Under the pieces are notes generated by a model. It was given only the letters and a program-made list of their open reading frames with translations, did not search any database and was not told the origin of the DNA. Below are positions 1 to 12,437 of a stretch of 64,000 bases of DNA, piece after piece. Source of the stretch: Eledone cirrhosa (Eukaryota; Mollusca; Cephalopoda; Octopoda; Eledonidae); assembly GCA_964016885.1 (NCBI GenBank), contig OZ024743.1:161028212-161092211 (forward strand). Direction: 5' to 3'. Numbering within the stretch: position 1 is the first letter of the stretch; each line of letters begins with the position of its first letter. Made by a program: the position numbers and the translations under genes.

Positions 1-815
1 CTGTGGTGAAAGAAACCCTGTTGTCAGCGGCCATGAGTGAGTTGGGTCTTCCGTACGAAAGGTGAACGAGGGGGTACATGGGGGGAGCTCGTCTGAGACA
101 TGTCTCTAGGACGTGATCCCGTCTAACGCTGTTGAAGGCGTTAGTCATGTCCAGCTTTACGAAGAGGTGGGGTGACGAGGGAGGCGCGTGCTCTATGAAG
201 TGTCTGGCCGCATGTGCGGCGGCCTCACAACCTCACTTGATTCTCACTCCAAGCTGCACAGGGCTCAGCAACTCTCTCAGGTCATCTTTGACTGACTTGC
301 AAGCTAACTTGGTTGCAAGTCGTCGGAAGACGTTACCCACCGCGATGTGGCGAACGCCTCCGTCATTCTTCCTCAGGGCAGTGAAGCTGGCTGAGAAGAA
401 AAGCTCGTGGGCATGACTGGAAAACTTTGCGTGGAGGAGACAGTTGGTGAGGGCTGTTAATGACTGGAGCAGTCGTGCCCCTGCTTCCGTCGCGTAAGAC
501 GATGTGAGGTCTCGGAGGTGACCGGGGCACAAGCCGTCTACTCCACCACTACTGCTACCAGGGAAAGATCTTAGGGCGGCTACCACGTCCTCGCTGGACA
601 CTGCCGGGGGGAGATTGCTGGCCGGGGCTGGAGTATCCCTGATGTCAGCAGGAGGGTCCGGATGTTTGAGGCGGAGCGCTGACAAAACATCCGGTGTTGG
701 TGGGAGCACAGCATCGCTTGAGGCCAGCACACGTACAGCCGGCGAGATGTCCCCCTCAATTAGTTTGAGGTTGACTCTGTCCTGGAGACGTTTCGTGCTG
801 TCGTGGGTGGACTGA
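1..815 (-). pseudogene. Non-LTR retrotransposon reverse transcriptase fragment
   Basis: Minus-strand reading is RT-like for its whole length. The stretch SSGGVDGLCPGHL matches the RT 0/1 region, VRHIAVGNVFRRL matches motif 1/2, and near the window edge LDMTNAFNSV is motif A with its first catalytic Asp. An in-frame TGA at 230-232 (after GVRIK) breaks the frame, and coding continues beyond it as GCEAAAHAARHF. The RT runs off the left edge, so the YxDD box is not in the window. Upstream, the frame stays open to about 815 (KRLQDRVNLKLIEGD). It is an old LINE copy; I do not assign the clade. Confidence 0.8.
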
Positions 816-2728
816 AACTGAAATAGAGCAAAGTGACGGGTGAAACTGGAACCAAAATTTTATCATTTGTTAGACCCATGTTATACGAATGACACTGCAC
901 AAAAGTTGTGTACAAAAGACTTTAGCCTATGTCAATTCTAGATCAAATACCAGCTGCAATTTTCGCCTCGGGAAATACTTTAAATCATCTGAAATTCCAT
1001 CGTTATTATTGAACTTAATAGTTGTTCCAGTGAAAGATTACTCCAAACAAACATCCAAAATTAAAAAAAGGATTTCATTTCAAATATATGATATTGTTGA
1101 AATAGAAGCATGGAAAGAAAAATATGCCTAGTAAACAAATATGTTTTCCTACATTCAGTCTGATCGAACTATTAATATACCGAGTGTGCTAATATTAAAA
1201 ATATGATTTCCTCAATGATTGTACATCTGCTGTTCTATTGATATAAAATCAACACATTTGATTTTTCATCAATTACTTTTCTCTCTTACTATTTATTTTC
1301 CCGAAATATTTTTTTAATCACATGCTTTGTTTTCATATTTGATTAAACACTGAGAATGAACATTTTTAGATTTAACGTGTGGGTGTAGGATCCCACACGA
1401 TCATCATTATTATGGCTTATTATTATAATTATTATTCGGCAGTTGATATCCAAATGAAGCATAAATTTGATAGAATATAGCTATTCATAACTCAAATTTC
1501 CATTTTTGTTTGATCAATAGAAGCCTTTGTTTCGAGGATATATTGAGCATAATTGACTCTTCTATTATGAGAATGTACCTTTGAATAAGTACAATTCTCC
1601 ACTGTTATGCTGAAAGTCAAGAGAATGAAGGAACGTGTCATGTTTTAAACCACGAACGTTATTGTAATGGAGAGGGAATTCCGGTTTTCACTGATGCAGA
1701 GAAAATGTCGGAATTGTATTAAAGATTGAGCTCTGAAGCAACAGAAATTCATTATAGACTTAGAATGAATTAAATTATTTTTATATTGTGTCTCTATATA
1801 ACAAAGCTTTGTAATAGCAGAATCGGAAGTACATGGGTCAAAATTCCTTGTGCTATTTAATTACATCTATTTACGTTCTCAGTTCGTATCCTGCCGGCGT
1901 TGACTTTACCATTTATGCATAGGAAATCGATAGATTAACTGCCTTTCAAATACTAAGGACAATTTAATCGACTACACCCTTCACAAAAATGTGTGAAGTT
2001 GCACCTATATATAAAATCAATAGACTGGAGTGATATAACTAATAATGTCACTCGAAATGCCTTGCTGCATTTAGTTATACGTAAATAGTTCAAATACCTC
2101 TGTAGTCCGCTTTGCCTTTTACGTTTCCGAATTGTTAAAAGATAAATAGTCATGTTTGTCTTAGGTTACACGGCTCTTCAGCAGAGAATGTACTTGTGTG
2201 AAGGGCGGAGGAATCGCGACTACTGCCGCCACTACGGCATTTTCCATGTGCAATTACAAGTAATGAAACTTCGGAAGTGGTGATATTTCATTATTCCAGA
2301 CGCACATGATACCCTTACCATTGCATTGAATTGTCCTCCTTGTTGTTACAAGAAGCTAAGGTCAGTTGGACCCAAAGTCTTGACATGCTGACGATCGATA
2401 TAGTTTTAACTGGAGAGAAATTGCGCAACGGATTCTACTCTTTCCCCTCCCAAATCATCTGGATCCAGCAGTTAGACATAGTCTGGACGACTAAAGATAA
2501 AAACGGATGCTGGATTTGCTAGAGACTTGAAAGCGTTTGCGAAGAAGCCGCCTGGAAGACTCCACTCCTATATAGGTCAGGGTTATTTCACTTAGTCTTC
2601 TGCTATTACTAGCACTCAAGACGGTGGGACAATTTGAACATTAATTGGAAGTCTTGAGATCTGTCAATAGCAATCGTACACTAGTCATATCCACAAGACA
2701 GTGATGGAGTGCAGTATATATATATATA
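816..2728. other. AT-rich sequence with no recognised feature
   Basis: Stop codons are dense in all frames and only short chance ORFs are present. A small run of TTA repeats lies near 1409-1436. I recognise no gene, RNA or element here. Confidence 0.5.
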
Positions 2729-2924
2729 ACGAAGGAGTTGTGGTAAGGAACCAGATGGACCATAACGCACCAGAGTACTCAATACTTAGGGTAGTAGAGT
2801 GGCTAATAGGAAAATGTATGACCCCGACGGCAGAGCTCAAGCCGTTTCGACGGCAATTTCTGGACTCCAGAAATAGCCGTCGAAACGGCTTGAGCTCTGC
2901 CGTCGGGGTCATACATTTTCCTAT
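2729..2924 (+). repeat. Foldback repeat, copy 1 (GACCCCGACGG family)
   Basis: Two arms, 2806-2864 and 2867-2923, are near-perfect inverted repeats with a 2-base spacer. The arm core reads GACCCCGACGGCAGAGCTC, with AAGCCGTTTCGACGG next to the centre. A conserved leader (GTGGTAAGGAACCAGATGG at 2739-2760) precedes the left arm. The same leader and arms recur at 13.93-14.12 kb, and half copies occur at 36.9 and 59.5 kb. It behaves like a foldback or MITE-like dispersed repeat, always next to a TA microsatellite. Confidence 0.75.
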
Positions 2925-2952
2925 ATATATGTATATATATATAGAGAGAGAG

Positions 2953-3068
<116 letters not shown>

Positions 3069-3075
3069 ACACCAG

Positions 3076-4480
3076 AACATGTCAAGATCCCAACTTCTGG
3101 TTAAAATATTTAACATGATATGCTTGCAAAGAAATAAGGAATTTAATGAGATGCTGATAGAACGAGAAAAAAAACCTGACTGGCCCACTAAGGGGAACAC
3201 AACCCTGATCCCCTAAAATACTGACACAGCAACCCAAAAAAACTATAAACCCATAACATGCTTCCCTACTACATACAAAACCTTAATTTCAATACTGTCA
3301 CAGAAAATAGCCAAACACCTGGAAAAAAAACAACTTACTCCCAAAAGAACAGAAAGGATGCTGCAGAGTCCAGTAACAGTGACGCAAAGTCCAGTAACAG
3401 AAAACTGCAAAACAAAAACAAAAAAAATTCAGCATAGCTTGGATTCCTTACCAAAAAGCGTTTGACAGTGTTCCCCATATATGGATACTCAACACACTAG
3501 CCATGAATAAAATATCACCAAGAATAACAACATGTATTGAGCATACCATGAGTAAATGGCACACAATTCTGCTGATACAAACAAAGGATGAAACAATAAA
3601 AATGGTGCCTATCCTAATCAAGAGAGGTATATTCCAAGGAGACTCCCTATCACCAATGCTTTTCTGTCTAGCATTAACACCACTATCTGAAACACTAAAC
3701 AGAACTGGGCTTGGGTATAAATGTTACGATGGGAAAATTAACCATCTCCTATATATGGATGATGTAAAGCTGTATGCTACAAATGAAAAACAACTCCAAA
3801 CACTGCTCCAAACACTGCTCCAAACTGTACATGGATTCACAAAAGAATAGGTATGAAATGTGGATTAGAAAAATGTTCCAAGGCAACTCTGAATACAGGG
3901 AAACTAGTGAAAAGCAATAATATCATGTTAGATAAAGAAACAGAATAAAGAGAACTAGATCAAACTCAGACATACAAATATTTAGGAATCAACGAACTAG
4001 ATAAGATTCAACATACACAGATGAAAGAAAAGATGAGAAAATAATACTACACAAGAATTAGGTTAATACTCAAAACTGAACTAAATGCAATCCCAATAGT
4101 GAGCTACATCTTTAATATTCTGAACTGAACTAGCTGGAATAGATAGAAAACAAGAAAAATAATGACCGCATTTCGAATACACCATCCAAAATCAGACGTA
4201 AAACGATTATACCTATCAAGAACACAGGGAGAAAGGGGTCTTATGCAACTAGAAAACTCTTATAAAATAACTACTGTAGGACTACAAAAATACCTAATAA
4301 AAAACAAAGGAAAGCTAATACAAATATCCACAAAACATGAACAAAACAAAAATCTGTTCTTGGTCTTCAAGGAAGCCGAAAAATTCAACTCAAAAACTGG
4401 ACTAACAGATAATTGTGAGGAAAATGAAAGCAAAGAAAAAACAACAACAGAAATTGTGAAAGACATAAATTTAAATTGAA
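3076..4480 (+). pseudogene. R2-superfamily-like non-LTR element remnant, family A
   Basis: Scattered frames give the RT order expected of an R2-like protein: PDWPTKGNTTLIP and NYKPITCFPTTYKTL (motifs 1-2), PYQKAFDSVPHIW (motif A), RGIFQGDSLSPMLF (motif B) and HLLYMDDVKLYA (motif C with Asp-Asp). A later block, RTQGERGLMQLENSYK (about 4216-4264), is the post-RT segment also present in the element at 22.3-24.6 kb. Many stops and frameshifts separate the blocks, and no CCHC knuckle or endonuclease remains. The 5' end is truncated next to the GT microsatellite. It is a dead copy. Confidence 0.8.
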
Positions 4481-4548
4481 AACCGATCTCCAGAATGCCA
4501 TGTTAAAACGATCAGAAGAGAAATCCTTACATGGCCAATACTCATAGA

Positions 4549-5181
4549 CCCAGGCTCGAAAGTCCTACAGACTGGTCAATTCGATTTCGTCGACATGCAG
4601 AACTTCTCCGAGATCTCCACCGCACTTGCCCACCACTAATCCTCTATAGAACTCTAGAGTGGAATTTCCACTGATCGCATTACCCGCCTGGTAGAAGACA
4701 GTGAGCGCCTGGCAACATTCTAGATTCCAAGCGCCCAGTCTCGGTTTCTTCTTGACTCAGGACCGCAGCTCAATAAAAGAACCAGACCCCGAGCAATTTC
4801 GCCGGTCCGTCTGTTCAGCGTCCAACGACGCTGTTGAACGGCATGAATTTGCCTCTCTAGGTGTCGAGCTGCAAACCCACCGACTTTTCTGGGTTCAGTT
4901 TTGCTCCCGTCAGGACACAGCCCTTCCACGTCCCGGCTCGAGCGGGATGCACTGCAACAGATCCAGCTTCTGCAGTAAAGGCTCAAGAGAAGGCACCCTT
5001 GACGGACCGATTGGGAGATATGAAACGGTTCCGAAAGGTGGTCATTAACTTTGACAACCGAGCAGATGCTGCTGTGTATTGCAGCGATCCAGCCTCTGAA
5101 GATGGGGCCAAAGCTATCTGCTTTGAGGACAGCCTCCAGGTACCGATGGTTGACCCTATCGAAAACATTCTATTGATCTAA
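4549..5181 (+). other. GC-richer stretch with an unrecognised ORF
   Basis: Composition is visibly richer in C and G than the flanks. The plus-strand frame from 4861 to 5181 is open for 106 codons (containing DRLGDMKRFRKVVINF), but I recognise no domain. It may be the remnant of an element ORF or of an old exon. Nothing shows it is expressed. Confidence 0.2.
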
Positions 5182-5254
5182 ATTGATAATAGATCGACAG
5201 AAGCCAAGTTTATTCCCTAACGTCTCTATAATGTATTGCATGAAGTGGAGGTTA

Positions 5255-5821
5255 TCATGTATAATTAACTTCTGTTTTTAACATAATTATGGGCCTCATC
5301 AGTGTTACTATGCCCCGGCTCACAGAACTGGGAATGCTCCCGTTCTGCTGCCAGTTCCAGTAGACCGCTTCGAGAAGACCGGAGAACAACCGGTGGGTAG
5401 AGACGCTAGCGGCCTTAGTGTAGAAACTGAAGTCTGCCACCGTCTTCATCTCCCCGGCCTCAACGAACAGTCGCGAAAAGTGCTTGCGAAAGACCGCACA
5501 TATCTGCCTGAAATCGTTCAGTATGCTTTTGTCTCGGCTTGTCAAAATTCCGAATCGTAGTTTTGTTACCACCCAGTGCCTCGTTCCCTCGTTTCTTAGA
5601 GAACGCGCCTTAGCTCTGATAATGCAACCTTCGTGTTTCGCATTGAAGAAAGGTTCTAATGCCACTCTCATCGCTAGCACGTCAGTTGCGATGTCACTCG
5701 CTTCGTCTAATTTAGCTACCAGTTCCGACGCCTTTCTATTTTTCTCTAACTTTACTTCTTTACTAAAACCTATTGAAACTGCTCTAATCTCTTTTTTTAG
5801 AGTACCCAACACCTGTTGTTA
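5255..5821 (-). pseudogene. Tx1/L1-like LINE ORF2 fragment (endonuclease-RT linker)
   Basis: The minus strand is open for about 185 codons. Three segments resemble the linker between endonuclease and RT in Tx1-like LINEs: EGCIIRAKARSLRNEG, then NDFRQICAVFRKHFSRLF, then VSRGIVTLMRP. No RT catalytic box follows; the frame ends just after the region expected to lead into RT motif 1. I judge it a truncated copy. The family assignment rests on pattern memory and is tentative. Confidence 0.5.
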
Positions 5822-5924
5822 ACGACACCCCTGTCAACTTACCCTTCTCATATTCTCGGCCGAGTAAGAGATCTCATAGTCGCCGAATATGGGGACTAGT
5901 ACACGCATGTTGGAAATCCTAGTC

Positions 5925-6305
5925 TCACTGACGGCAGCCATAGCTATATATAATGATGTGCGATCGCTCAGCAAGCGGCCCTACTTCCAGCACGTCCCCA
6001 GGCCACGAACATTTAAACATCCTACTCTTAGGATAGTTATGTTGTCTGCTTGGTCGAGTGAGAAAAGGTTTACTTACTTCCCGGGGATCCACTTCCATGG
6101 TTGGTAGGGTTTCTTTTGGGACCCCTTTTAACAGTCTACTTGTGGGTTTAACATTAGAGATTCCCAGGCCACGATGAAGACTCTCACTAATGTACTTGTA
6201 TGCCCTTAACGACATAGGAACCATCATGAAACGTACTGGTACCAAATATATCGCCCCTTTCTTTCTTCGCTTCATGCTATGAGGGCCATCAATTTCTGCT
6301 TGGCC

Positions 6306-6308
<3 letters not shown>
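5925..6308 (-). CDS. Unrecognised 127-codon ORF
   Basis: This is an open minus-strand frame (starting MGQAEIDGPHSMKRRKKG) directly upstream, on the same strand, of the LINE fragment at 5255-5821 and directly against a TA microsatellite. It is basic, with no recognisable domain, signal peptide or membrane segment. It could be an ORF1 or linker remnant of the same element, or chance. I assign no function. Confidence 0.2.

Positions 6309-6382
<74 letters not shown>
6309..6382. repeat. (TA)n microsatellite
   Basis: An uninterrupted run of TA dinucleotides. Confidence 0.97.
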
Positions 6383-6384
<2 letters not shown>

Positions 6385-7829
6385 TATTGAAATTTCCGTT
6401 GAAAACAGAAAAGGTCATAGAAATGAAGAGTGCTCTATGTAAGTACCAGAGCAAAATTTAATGTATAAAAATCAATACAATATAATTACCTCATTACCAG
6501 AGGTTTCCCGAATGAGGCGAATACGAAAGAAACGTCTTCATTCGTTCGTCAGATGAGGCAATATAAAAAACATGGGTAAATACTTGGAAAGTCTCATCAA
6601 GAAAAGCAAAAAAATATAGACAAATGAATTAGAATATGAAATATATAAAAATCTTTCAAGAAATATGGTTAGGTGTGTGTATATGTGTGTATATACGCTC
6701 ACTGATGTGCATATATGTGAATGCACAAATGTATACGTATAGTGAAAAAGTGTGCGTAAATATATAATTTGGGGCAAATGTATCTGTGTATCTGTAAACT
6801 ACAGACAGAATAGATACATCATAAGAATATGAAGGCACGCGCATAAACACACCTACACACACGTACACTTATATGCGGAAGTAAAAGAGGTAAGGGAGTG
6901 TAATAATTGAAGGAAAGTATCAATCTCGATATATTTATAAAAATGGAACAATAATTTAGAAAGAAAAAATTAAAGAAAAGAAGACAAACAAGGTACACGC
7001 ATACACACACACGTATATCTCACAAAAGAAACGCAAAAATATACATGCTTATATACACACACTTACACATCCATACGTTCGATACGTACACGCACACACA
7101 CACACATATTTACACTCACGCATATTGACCTGTTTGTACGCATAAAAATTAGGATGTAAAAAAATGGAAGAAGAAAAAAGAAACAAAACATAAAACCTAC
7201 ATGTAAAAACAGGGATATAAAGACACATACACATACACATACATATATATATATATACACGCACGCGCGCGCACATACGTAGGCGCTCATGTACATATAT
7301 AGAAAGTATACACACATATAGCTGAAGGAGGCAACAAACAGAGGTACAACACGTCTTATTAATTTCACACTTTATATTGGAGAGAGGAAAGAAAGTTCGA
7401 CGTGTCGGACATAATCACAAAGGGAAAACAGAAAAAAGTTCGAATAAAGAAAAGAAATCGACAATGAAGAGTGAAAACAAAACAAACCGTTAGGTAGTCT
7501 TGGTGATGAGTTGGAACGCGAAGTGTAATGTGTGTGAATACCAGCCGTGTTGAATAACTGGATATTCTTCAAATTTTACCTACTAAAGACACCTCTTGTT
7601 CGAATTGGTAGAGATATCCGACTAAATACTAAATTCATAATAAAATGTTGTAGTTTGCTTGAAACATTGTATATAATATATAATGTGAAATGTGAAATGT
7701 GATATATGTAAGAAGGCTAAACAATGCAAAATGGACGGTAAGATGAAGGTAACGAAAACATTAGTTACCTGGTAATCTTTGTTGGGTTTCTTTTTTGTTT
7801 CTTTCGTCCTAATATTTCAAGACATTTTT
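6383..7829. other. A-rich, microsatellite-rich noncoding stretch
   Basis: The plus strand is purine-rich with scattered CA/TA repeats (for example 7090-7110 and 7219-7258). All ORFs are low-complexity shadows. The phrase GTTTGCTTGAAACATTGTA near 7655 resembles sequences at 53.73 and 60.01 kb and may mark an old repeat end. Confidence 0.5.
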
Positions 7830-7907
7830 GTTTGCTTAGAGTTACCCATGTTTTGGCGAAGAGAATTTTAATTATCTTCCTCAGAGTATGGAGTTACAAA
7901 CTTAATA

Positions 7908-8990
7908 ATGATTTATTTAATCGTTATAAAATGGCAAAAACATCCCCCCGTTGGCTATATGAACACAATGAAGCTATATTGGGACGAAACACATCCAGAA
8001 CTAAATCACTTGACTGCCAAACAATTGCGCCAACAAGCAACGTTTGTTGAATATAAACATAACATGAACAGTATTGACTGTAAGTCCCCCAGATCGAACA
8101 TGCAATCAACAACACGAGCTTGAAGGCCGCTATGCTGCTAGACCTTCTAACAGCCAGGCTGAACATCAATAAACAACAGCAATACCCAAACAGTCCCTTG
8201 AAACAATTATGCCAGTAGGAAATTTGACACTACGTGTATCACTTGATTCTATCTCGACTGCTCTGGAAAACACTGTCAATTAGCTTGCCATTAGCTGGGA
8301 AAACCAAGAATATAAACAATTGAAATATACCCTCAGTGAAAGTTTCCAAAGAGAATTTAATTCATTTCTCTCGGGGAATGATATAAAACAACAATACTAA
8401 ACAAAAAGAAAGCAAATAATTAAATGCTCTGTGCTATTGATGAAATTAGAGGTGAATATTTACGACAAATTAAAGCCTTACATTTTGGCAAATCATCGTC
8501 TGTTTATATGCCCTGGCCACAACAGTGAAGCATTATCTTGGTAATAACAGAGATGTTAACGAAAACAAAAAAAACACTAAAATCACCATCATATATTACA
8601 AAAACAGAAAAAAAGTATTGCTGACCTACGGAAAAATATAGGATATGTGACAATGCTCTCCACATGCAAACAAAAACAAAAAAACTACACTCCTCGCCAA
8701 CGAAGAGTGAAAAATAAAATGGAAACGATGTTTGGTAACTGTACAACTAGAAATCTTCAATAAAAGTTGATCACCCCCAAACAAAAATTGAGAGCTGCCA
8801 GCGAGAAACTTCGATACCAGAAAAGGGTAGATGAATGAAATGTAATTAATAAAATATTCAGACGAATCCAAACATCAGTCTTTAGAGATATGAAGGGCAA
8901 AGTAATAAATGTCACTGAGACGCCATCCCAGAGAGACATAGATCGATTTAGAGAAAAATATGGGGTGAGGAGAAGAAATTCAAACAAGAT
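7908..8990 (+). pseudogene. Family B element, N-terminal region
   Basis: Two plus-strand frame segments can be followed with interruptions: HPELNHLTAKQLRQQATFVEYKHN (7.95-8.06 kb; only parts are intact) and, near 8.78-8.97 kb, KQKLRAASEKLRYQKRV followed by GKVINVTETPSQRDIDRF. The second block corresponds to the region just upstream of the RT in the R2-like element at 22.26 kb. The function of this N-terminal part is unknown to me. The minus-strand ORFs here are shadows. Confidence 0.55.
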
Positions 8991-9095
8991 ACAGTGAGGC
9001 TAAAAGAGACCCAAAGCACTACTGCCCCTACATCATAAATGATACATCATACAACATAAATGATACATCATAGAACATACATCATAAATGATAAT

Positions 9096-9286
9096 TGTTT
9101 CTACTTTAGGCACAAGGCCAGCAACTACCCAGTGCCTCACTGGTACTTTATTTTATCGACCCCGTAAGGATGAAAGGCAAAGTCAACCTCGGCAGGATTT
9201 GAACTCAGATCGTAAAGGGACGTAACTATGCTAGAAAGCATGGCGTCCGACCCTCTACCGATACTACCAATCCACCGCCCTTTATT
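9096..9286 (-). mobile_element. tRNA-derived SINE, copy 1, with perfect target-site duplication
   Basis: In minus orientation the head carries a tRNA-like B box (variant of GGTTCAAATCC), followed by the body cgccgaggttgactttgcc and the 3' part gtaccagtgaggcactggg. Identical 15-bp direct repeats, ATCATAAATGATAAT, flank it at 9081-9095 and 9287-9301, as expected for LINE-mediated insertion. It interrupts the family B element between the N-terminal region and the RT. The body closely resembles the common cephalopod SINE, from memory. Confidence 0.9.
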
Positions 9287-9439
9287 ATCATAAATGATAA
9301 TACTCTTGAGACTGATAAGAAAACATCAAGAAGATATCTTATTTCGGCTACTGGTAAGAAAAACTGACATTCTATCAGCTGTATCTTATCGACTTCTACT
9401 AGTTAGCTTTCAAGGATGATGCACATATACCAGGCTGGT

Positions 9440-10190
9440 TGACATTAGCACAAACAATATTGTCCCCAAGAGAGAAGACACCCACTTAGCAAAAAACTAC
9501 CGACCCATTGCATGCCAGAATCTAATGTATAAGAAGTATACAGCCTGCCTAAACCTATTTCTCCAAGATGACTGTGACAATAATAACATCATCAGAGATG
9601 AGCAAGCAGCTGGGAAGAAAGCTGTTAGGGAGTGTGCTGAACAACTCCTAATTAACAAAACTACGATGTCAGAGGTGCGACAACTTAGGAGGAATATGGT
9701 TACAGTCTGGCTGGACTACAGGAAAGCATTTGATTCTGTTCCCCACTCTTGGATGGTTGAGGCCCTCCGACCTGCTAAAGATCCAGGCACTAATTCTTCT
9801 GGGGTTACTATCCTAAAGTTAAAAACAGAGAAGGGGGGCTCTATTTTCATTGATAAAATGGAATATTACAGGGATATATTTCAAGGAGACAGTCTCTCTG
9901 TGCTACTATTTATTCTATCATTAAACCCGTTGTCCTGGCTGCGCATGAAATAGGAAGAATACATAAATGGATCACAAGAGGACAGAAATACAATTGTAAC
10001 CCATAACTTCTTTGTTGCTGACCTGAAACCTTATGTCAAGAACATAAATGGAATGAAGAACACACTTGACCTGGTTATGACAATCTCGAAGGATATAGTA
10101 ATGGGATTTGGCCAGGTTAAATGTTCATATATGATTGTAAAACGGGGAAAAACTACAAGCCAATCTAGTAACATTATTAGCAATAGCCTA
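9440..10190 (+). pseudogene. Family B element, reverse transcriptase region
   Basis: The RT motifs are NYRPIACQNLMYK (around 9500; here frameshifted), DEQAAGKKAVRECAEQLL, VWLDYRKAFDSVPHSW (motif A) and DIFQGDSLSVLLF (motif B). Motif C is degenerate (HNFFVADLKPYV, lacking the YxDD acidic pair), so the enzyme could not be active. The region between motifs A and B is also shortened relative to the copy at 31.3 kb. An in-frame stop follows LSWLRMK at 9951. Confidence 0.8.
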
Positions 10191-10191
10191 A

Positions 10192-10384
10192 AGGGCGGTG
10201 GATTGGCAGTATCGGTAGAGGGTCGGACGCCATGCTTTCCAGCATAGTTACGTCCCTTTACGATCTGGGTTCAAATCCCGCCGAGGTTGACTTTGCCTTT
10301 CATCCTTACGGGGTCGATAAAATAAAGTACCAGTAATGCACTGGGTAATTTCTGGCCTTGTGCCTAAAGTAGAAATAATTATTT
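10192..10384 (+). mobile_element. tRNA-derived SINE, copy 2
   Basis: The tRNA-like head contains an A-box-like TGGCAGTATCGG and a B box GGGTTCAAATCCC, then the conserved body CCGAGGTTGACTTTGCC and tail AATAATTATTT. The 12-bp target duplication GCAATAGCCTAA lies at 10180-10191 and 10385-10396. It is inserted in the coding region of the family B element just after the RT. The A and B boxes suggest internal RNA polymerase III promotion; whether it is transcribed cannot be seen. Confidence 0.92.
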
Positions 10385-10400
10385 GCAATAGCCTAACTGT

Positions 10401-10476
10401 AAAGTACCAGTAATGCACTGGATAATTGCTGGCCTTGTGCCTAAAGTAGAAATAATTATTTGCAATGGCCTAACTG
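10401..10476 (+). repeat. Tandem duplicate of the SINE 3' end plus its target site
   Basis: AAAGTACCAGTAATGCACTGG through the tail and then GCAATGGCCTAACTGT repeats the last part of the upstream SINE together with its downstream target duplication. It therefore arose after insertion, by local duplication. Confidence 0.8.
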
Positions 10477-12437
10477 TTTCACCGATATCTGACGATGACT
10501 GCTACGGATGCCTGAGGATAGATGAAAATATATCCTAAGATGGTATTTTTAACAAGGAAGGTGTAACCAGGGAATATTACATCCGAGTAAGAAAAATATG
10601 GTCATCTGAAATCTCTGTGCACAATAAAACTGTAGCTCACAATGTGTTCCTGTCCTAACACCAGCATTTGGAATACTCGATTGGACGATATATGAAATCC
10701 GAGCTTTTGATGTTAAAACTCGAAAAATTCTAAACAACACAGGAAACTTCCACATCATTAGTGCTATAGACAGCCTCTACTTGAAACGTAAGTAGGGTGC
10801 CATAGACCTAACATCAGTCCAGACAGCATTTGAGTATCGCATCATATCCGTCCAACAACATCTACGAACCACAATGCGTATCAGCCCATCTATTGAGCAA
10901 GTCTGTCTGCATGAGACAGATAAGATCATAAGAGTTGGGAAGGAAATCCATGAAAGATACTTACTTTATGATAATCAAAACTCAAACCCAGGAAAATCGC
11001 CCAGCAATACCGCAGCGAATCCATGGATGAATCCGCATACTTATCAAGCGAAGAATTATGCATAGATGTGTTGTCATGAACCTCCAAAGTGAGACTAATA
11101 TAGATAAGCAATCTATCTTGGACTGACATCCGCTATATTGGCTCTCACTTTGAAGGATAGGCTTTTGCAATCCAAATACAAGAAATCAATACAAAAGACC
11201 TGATTCACAAAAGAGATAGGGATGCAGGCAAAGCATCTAGAAGCGAAAACAAATGCAGACTGTGCAGAAGATGTCACTTATATCGTAAACAGCTGTGCAA
11301 AAATGTCATCACGGTACTATCTATCAATGAGGCCAAACTTCTATATAGTGCAATCCGTAGAAAGAATAGCTCCGACAATAAACATATTATATGTTACAAC
11401 AATGTGGATGACATACACGTACATAATGTGAAAGAATACTAGTGGAATGCTCTGACAACATTTACGAACCACCATGTATATGAGAAAGTTTGTCTGCATA
11501 AGACAGATAAAATCATGAGGGTTGGGAAGGAACTCCTTGAAAGATACTCCTTGTGTGATAATCAAAGGCTCACACCCAGAGAAATCACCCAGCAGTATCG
11601 CAGAGGATCCATGGATGAACATCTGCATGCATATCAGCAAAATATCATGCATGGATATGTTGCCATGGAACTCCAAAGTGAGAGTAATATAGATAATCAA
11701 AGTAGTCTATCTTGGGCCTACAACCTATATATTGACTCCCACTTTGAAGGAAACGCTTTTGCAATCAAAGAACAGGAAATCAGCACAAAATACCTGATTC
11801 ACAAAAGGGATAGGGATGCAGGCAAAACACCTAGATGTGACAACAAGTGTATACTCTGCAGAATTAATATCGAACATGTCACCTATGTCATAAGCAGCTG
11901 TCCAAAGATGCCATCACGGTTCTATTTACCTATGAGGCATGATGTAGTGGCCAAAACACTGCACAGTGCAACCGGTAGAAAAGATAGCCCTGGCAATAAA
12001 CACATTAAAAGCTACAACAATGGGGAAGACATACATACATAATAGGAAAGAGAACTCGGGTATATTCCAGTAAAAACCCCAATAAAATGCATGCAAACAG
12101 ACCAGATATAATGATATGGGACAGGAAAAAGAAGGCATGCACAGTAGTGGAAGTTAGCTGCCCAGTAGATACCAATATAATATCAAAGATTAGTGAAAAG
12201 GAGAATATCTATGCATAACTAATGAGAAATCTGCAGATACTCTACTCTGACTATACCTTCAGATTTATACCTGTGATTATTGGGGCACTGGGACATGTTA
12301 GTAGCTGCCTCTGTACACATTTTGAGAAACTGGGCTTCACAGAAGCAGAAAGAACACGACAAGTTAGGAAATTACAAGTACAATCCATTAATGGAACAGT
12401 AAAAATATGTAAAACATTCCAAACATTTTGCATCTAA
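10477..12437 (+). pseudogene. Family B element, CCHC knuckle and restriction-like endonuclease region, partly duplicated
   Basis: After the RT, frames give AFGILDWTIYEIRAFD, DSLYLKRK and AFEYRIISVQQHL. A CCHC-type knuckle follows (CDNKCILC ... HVTYVISSC, around 11.84-11.91 kb) and then a PD-(D/E)XK endonuclease core, RPDIMIWD ... TVVEVSCPVD (around 12.10-12.17 kb). The segment 10861-11459 is repeated as 11460-12060, both starting with TACGAACCACNATG and then AGAGTTGGGAAGGA or a close variant. One duplicate therefore lacks its endonuclease. Stops such as that at 12214 (YA*LMRNLQ) break the frame. Confidence 0.75.

Noticed and set aside
7372..9000. Minus-strand ORFs rich in Phe, Ser and Tyr
   Set aside because: Shadows of A-rich noncoding DNA and of the plus-strand R2-like N-terminal region; no domain and no conserved block.
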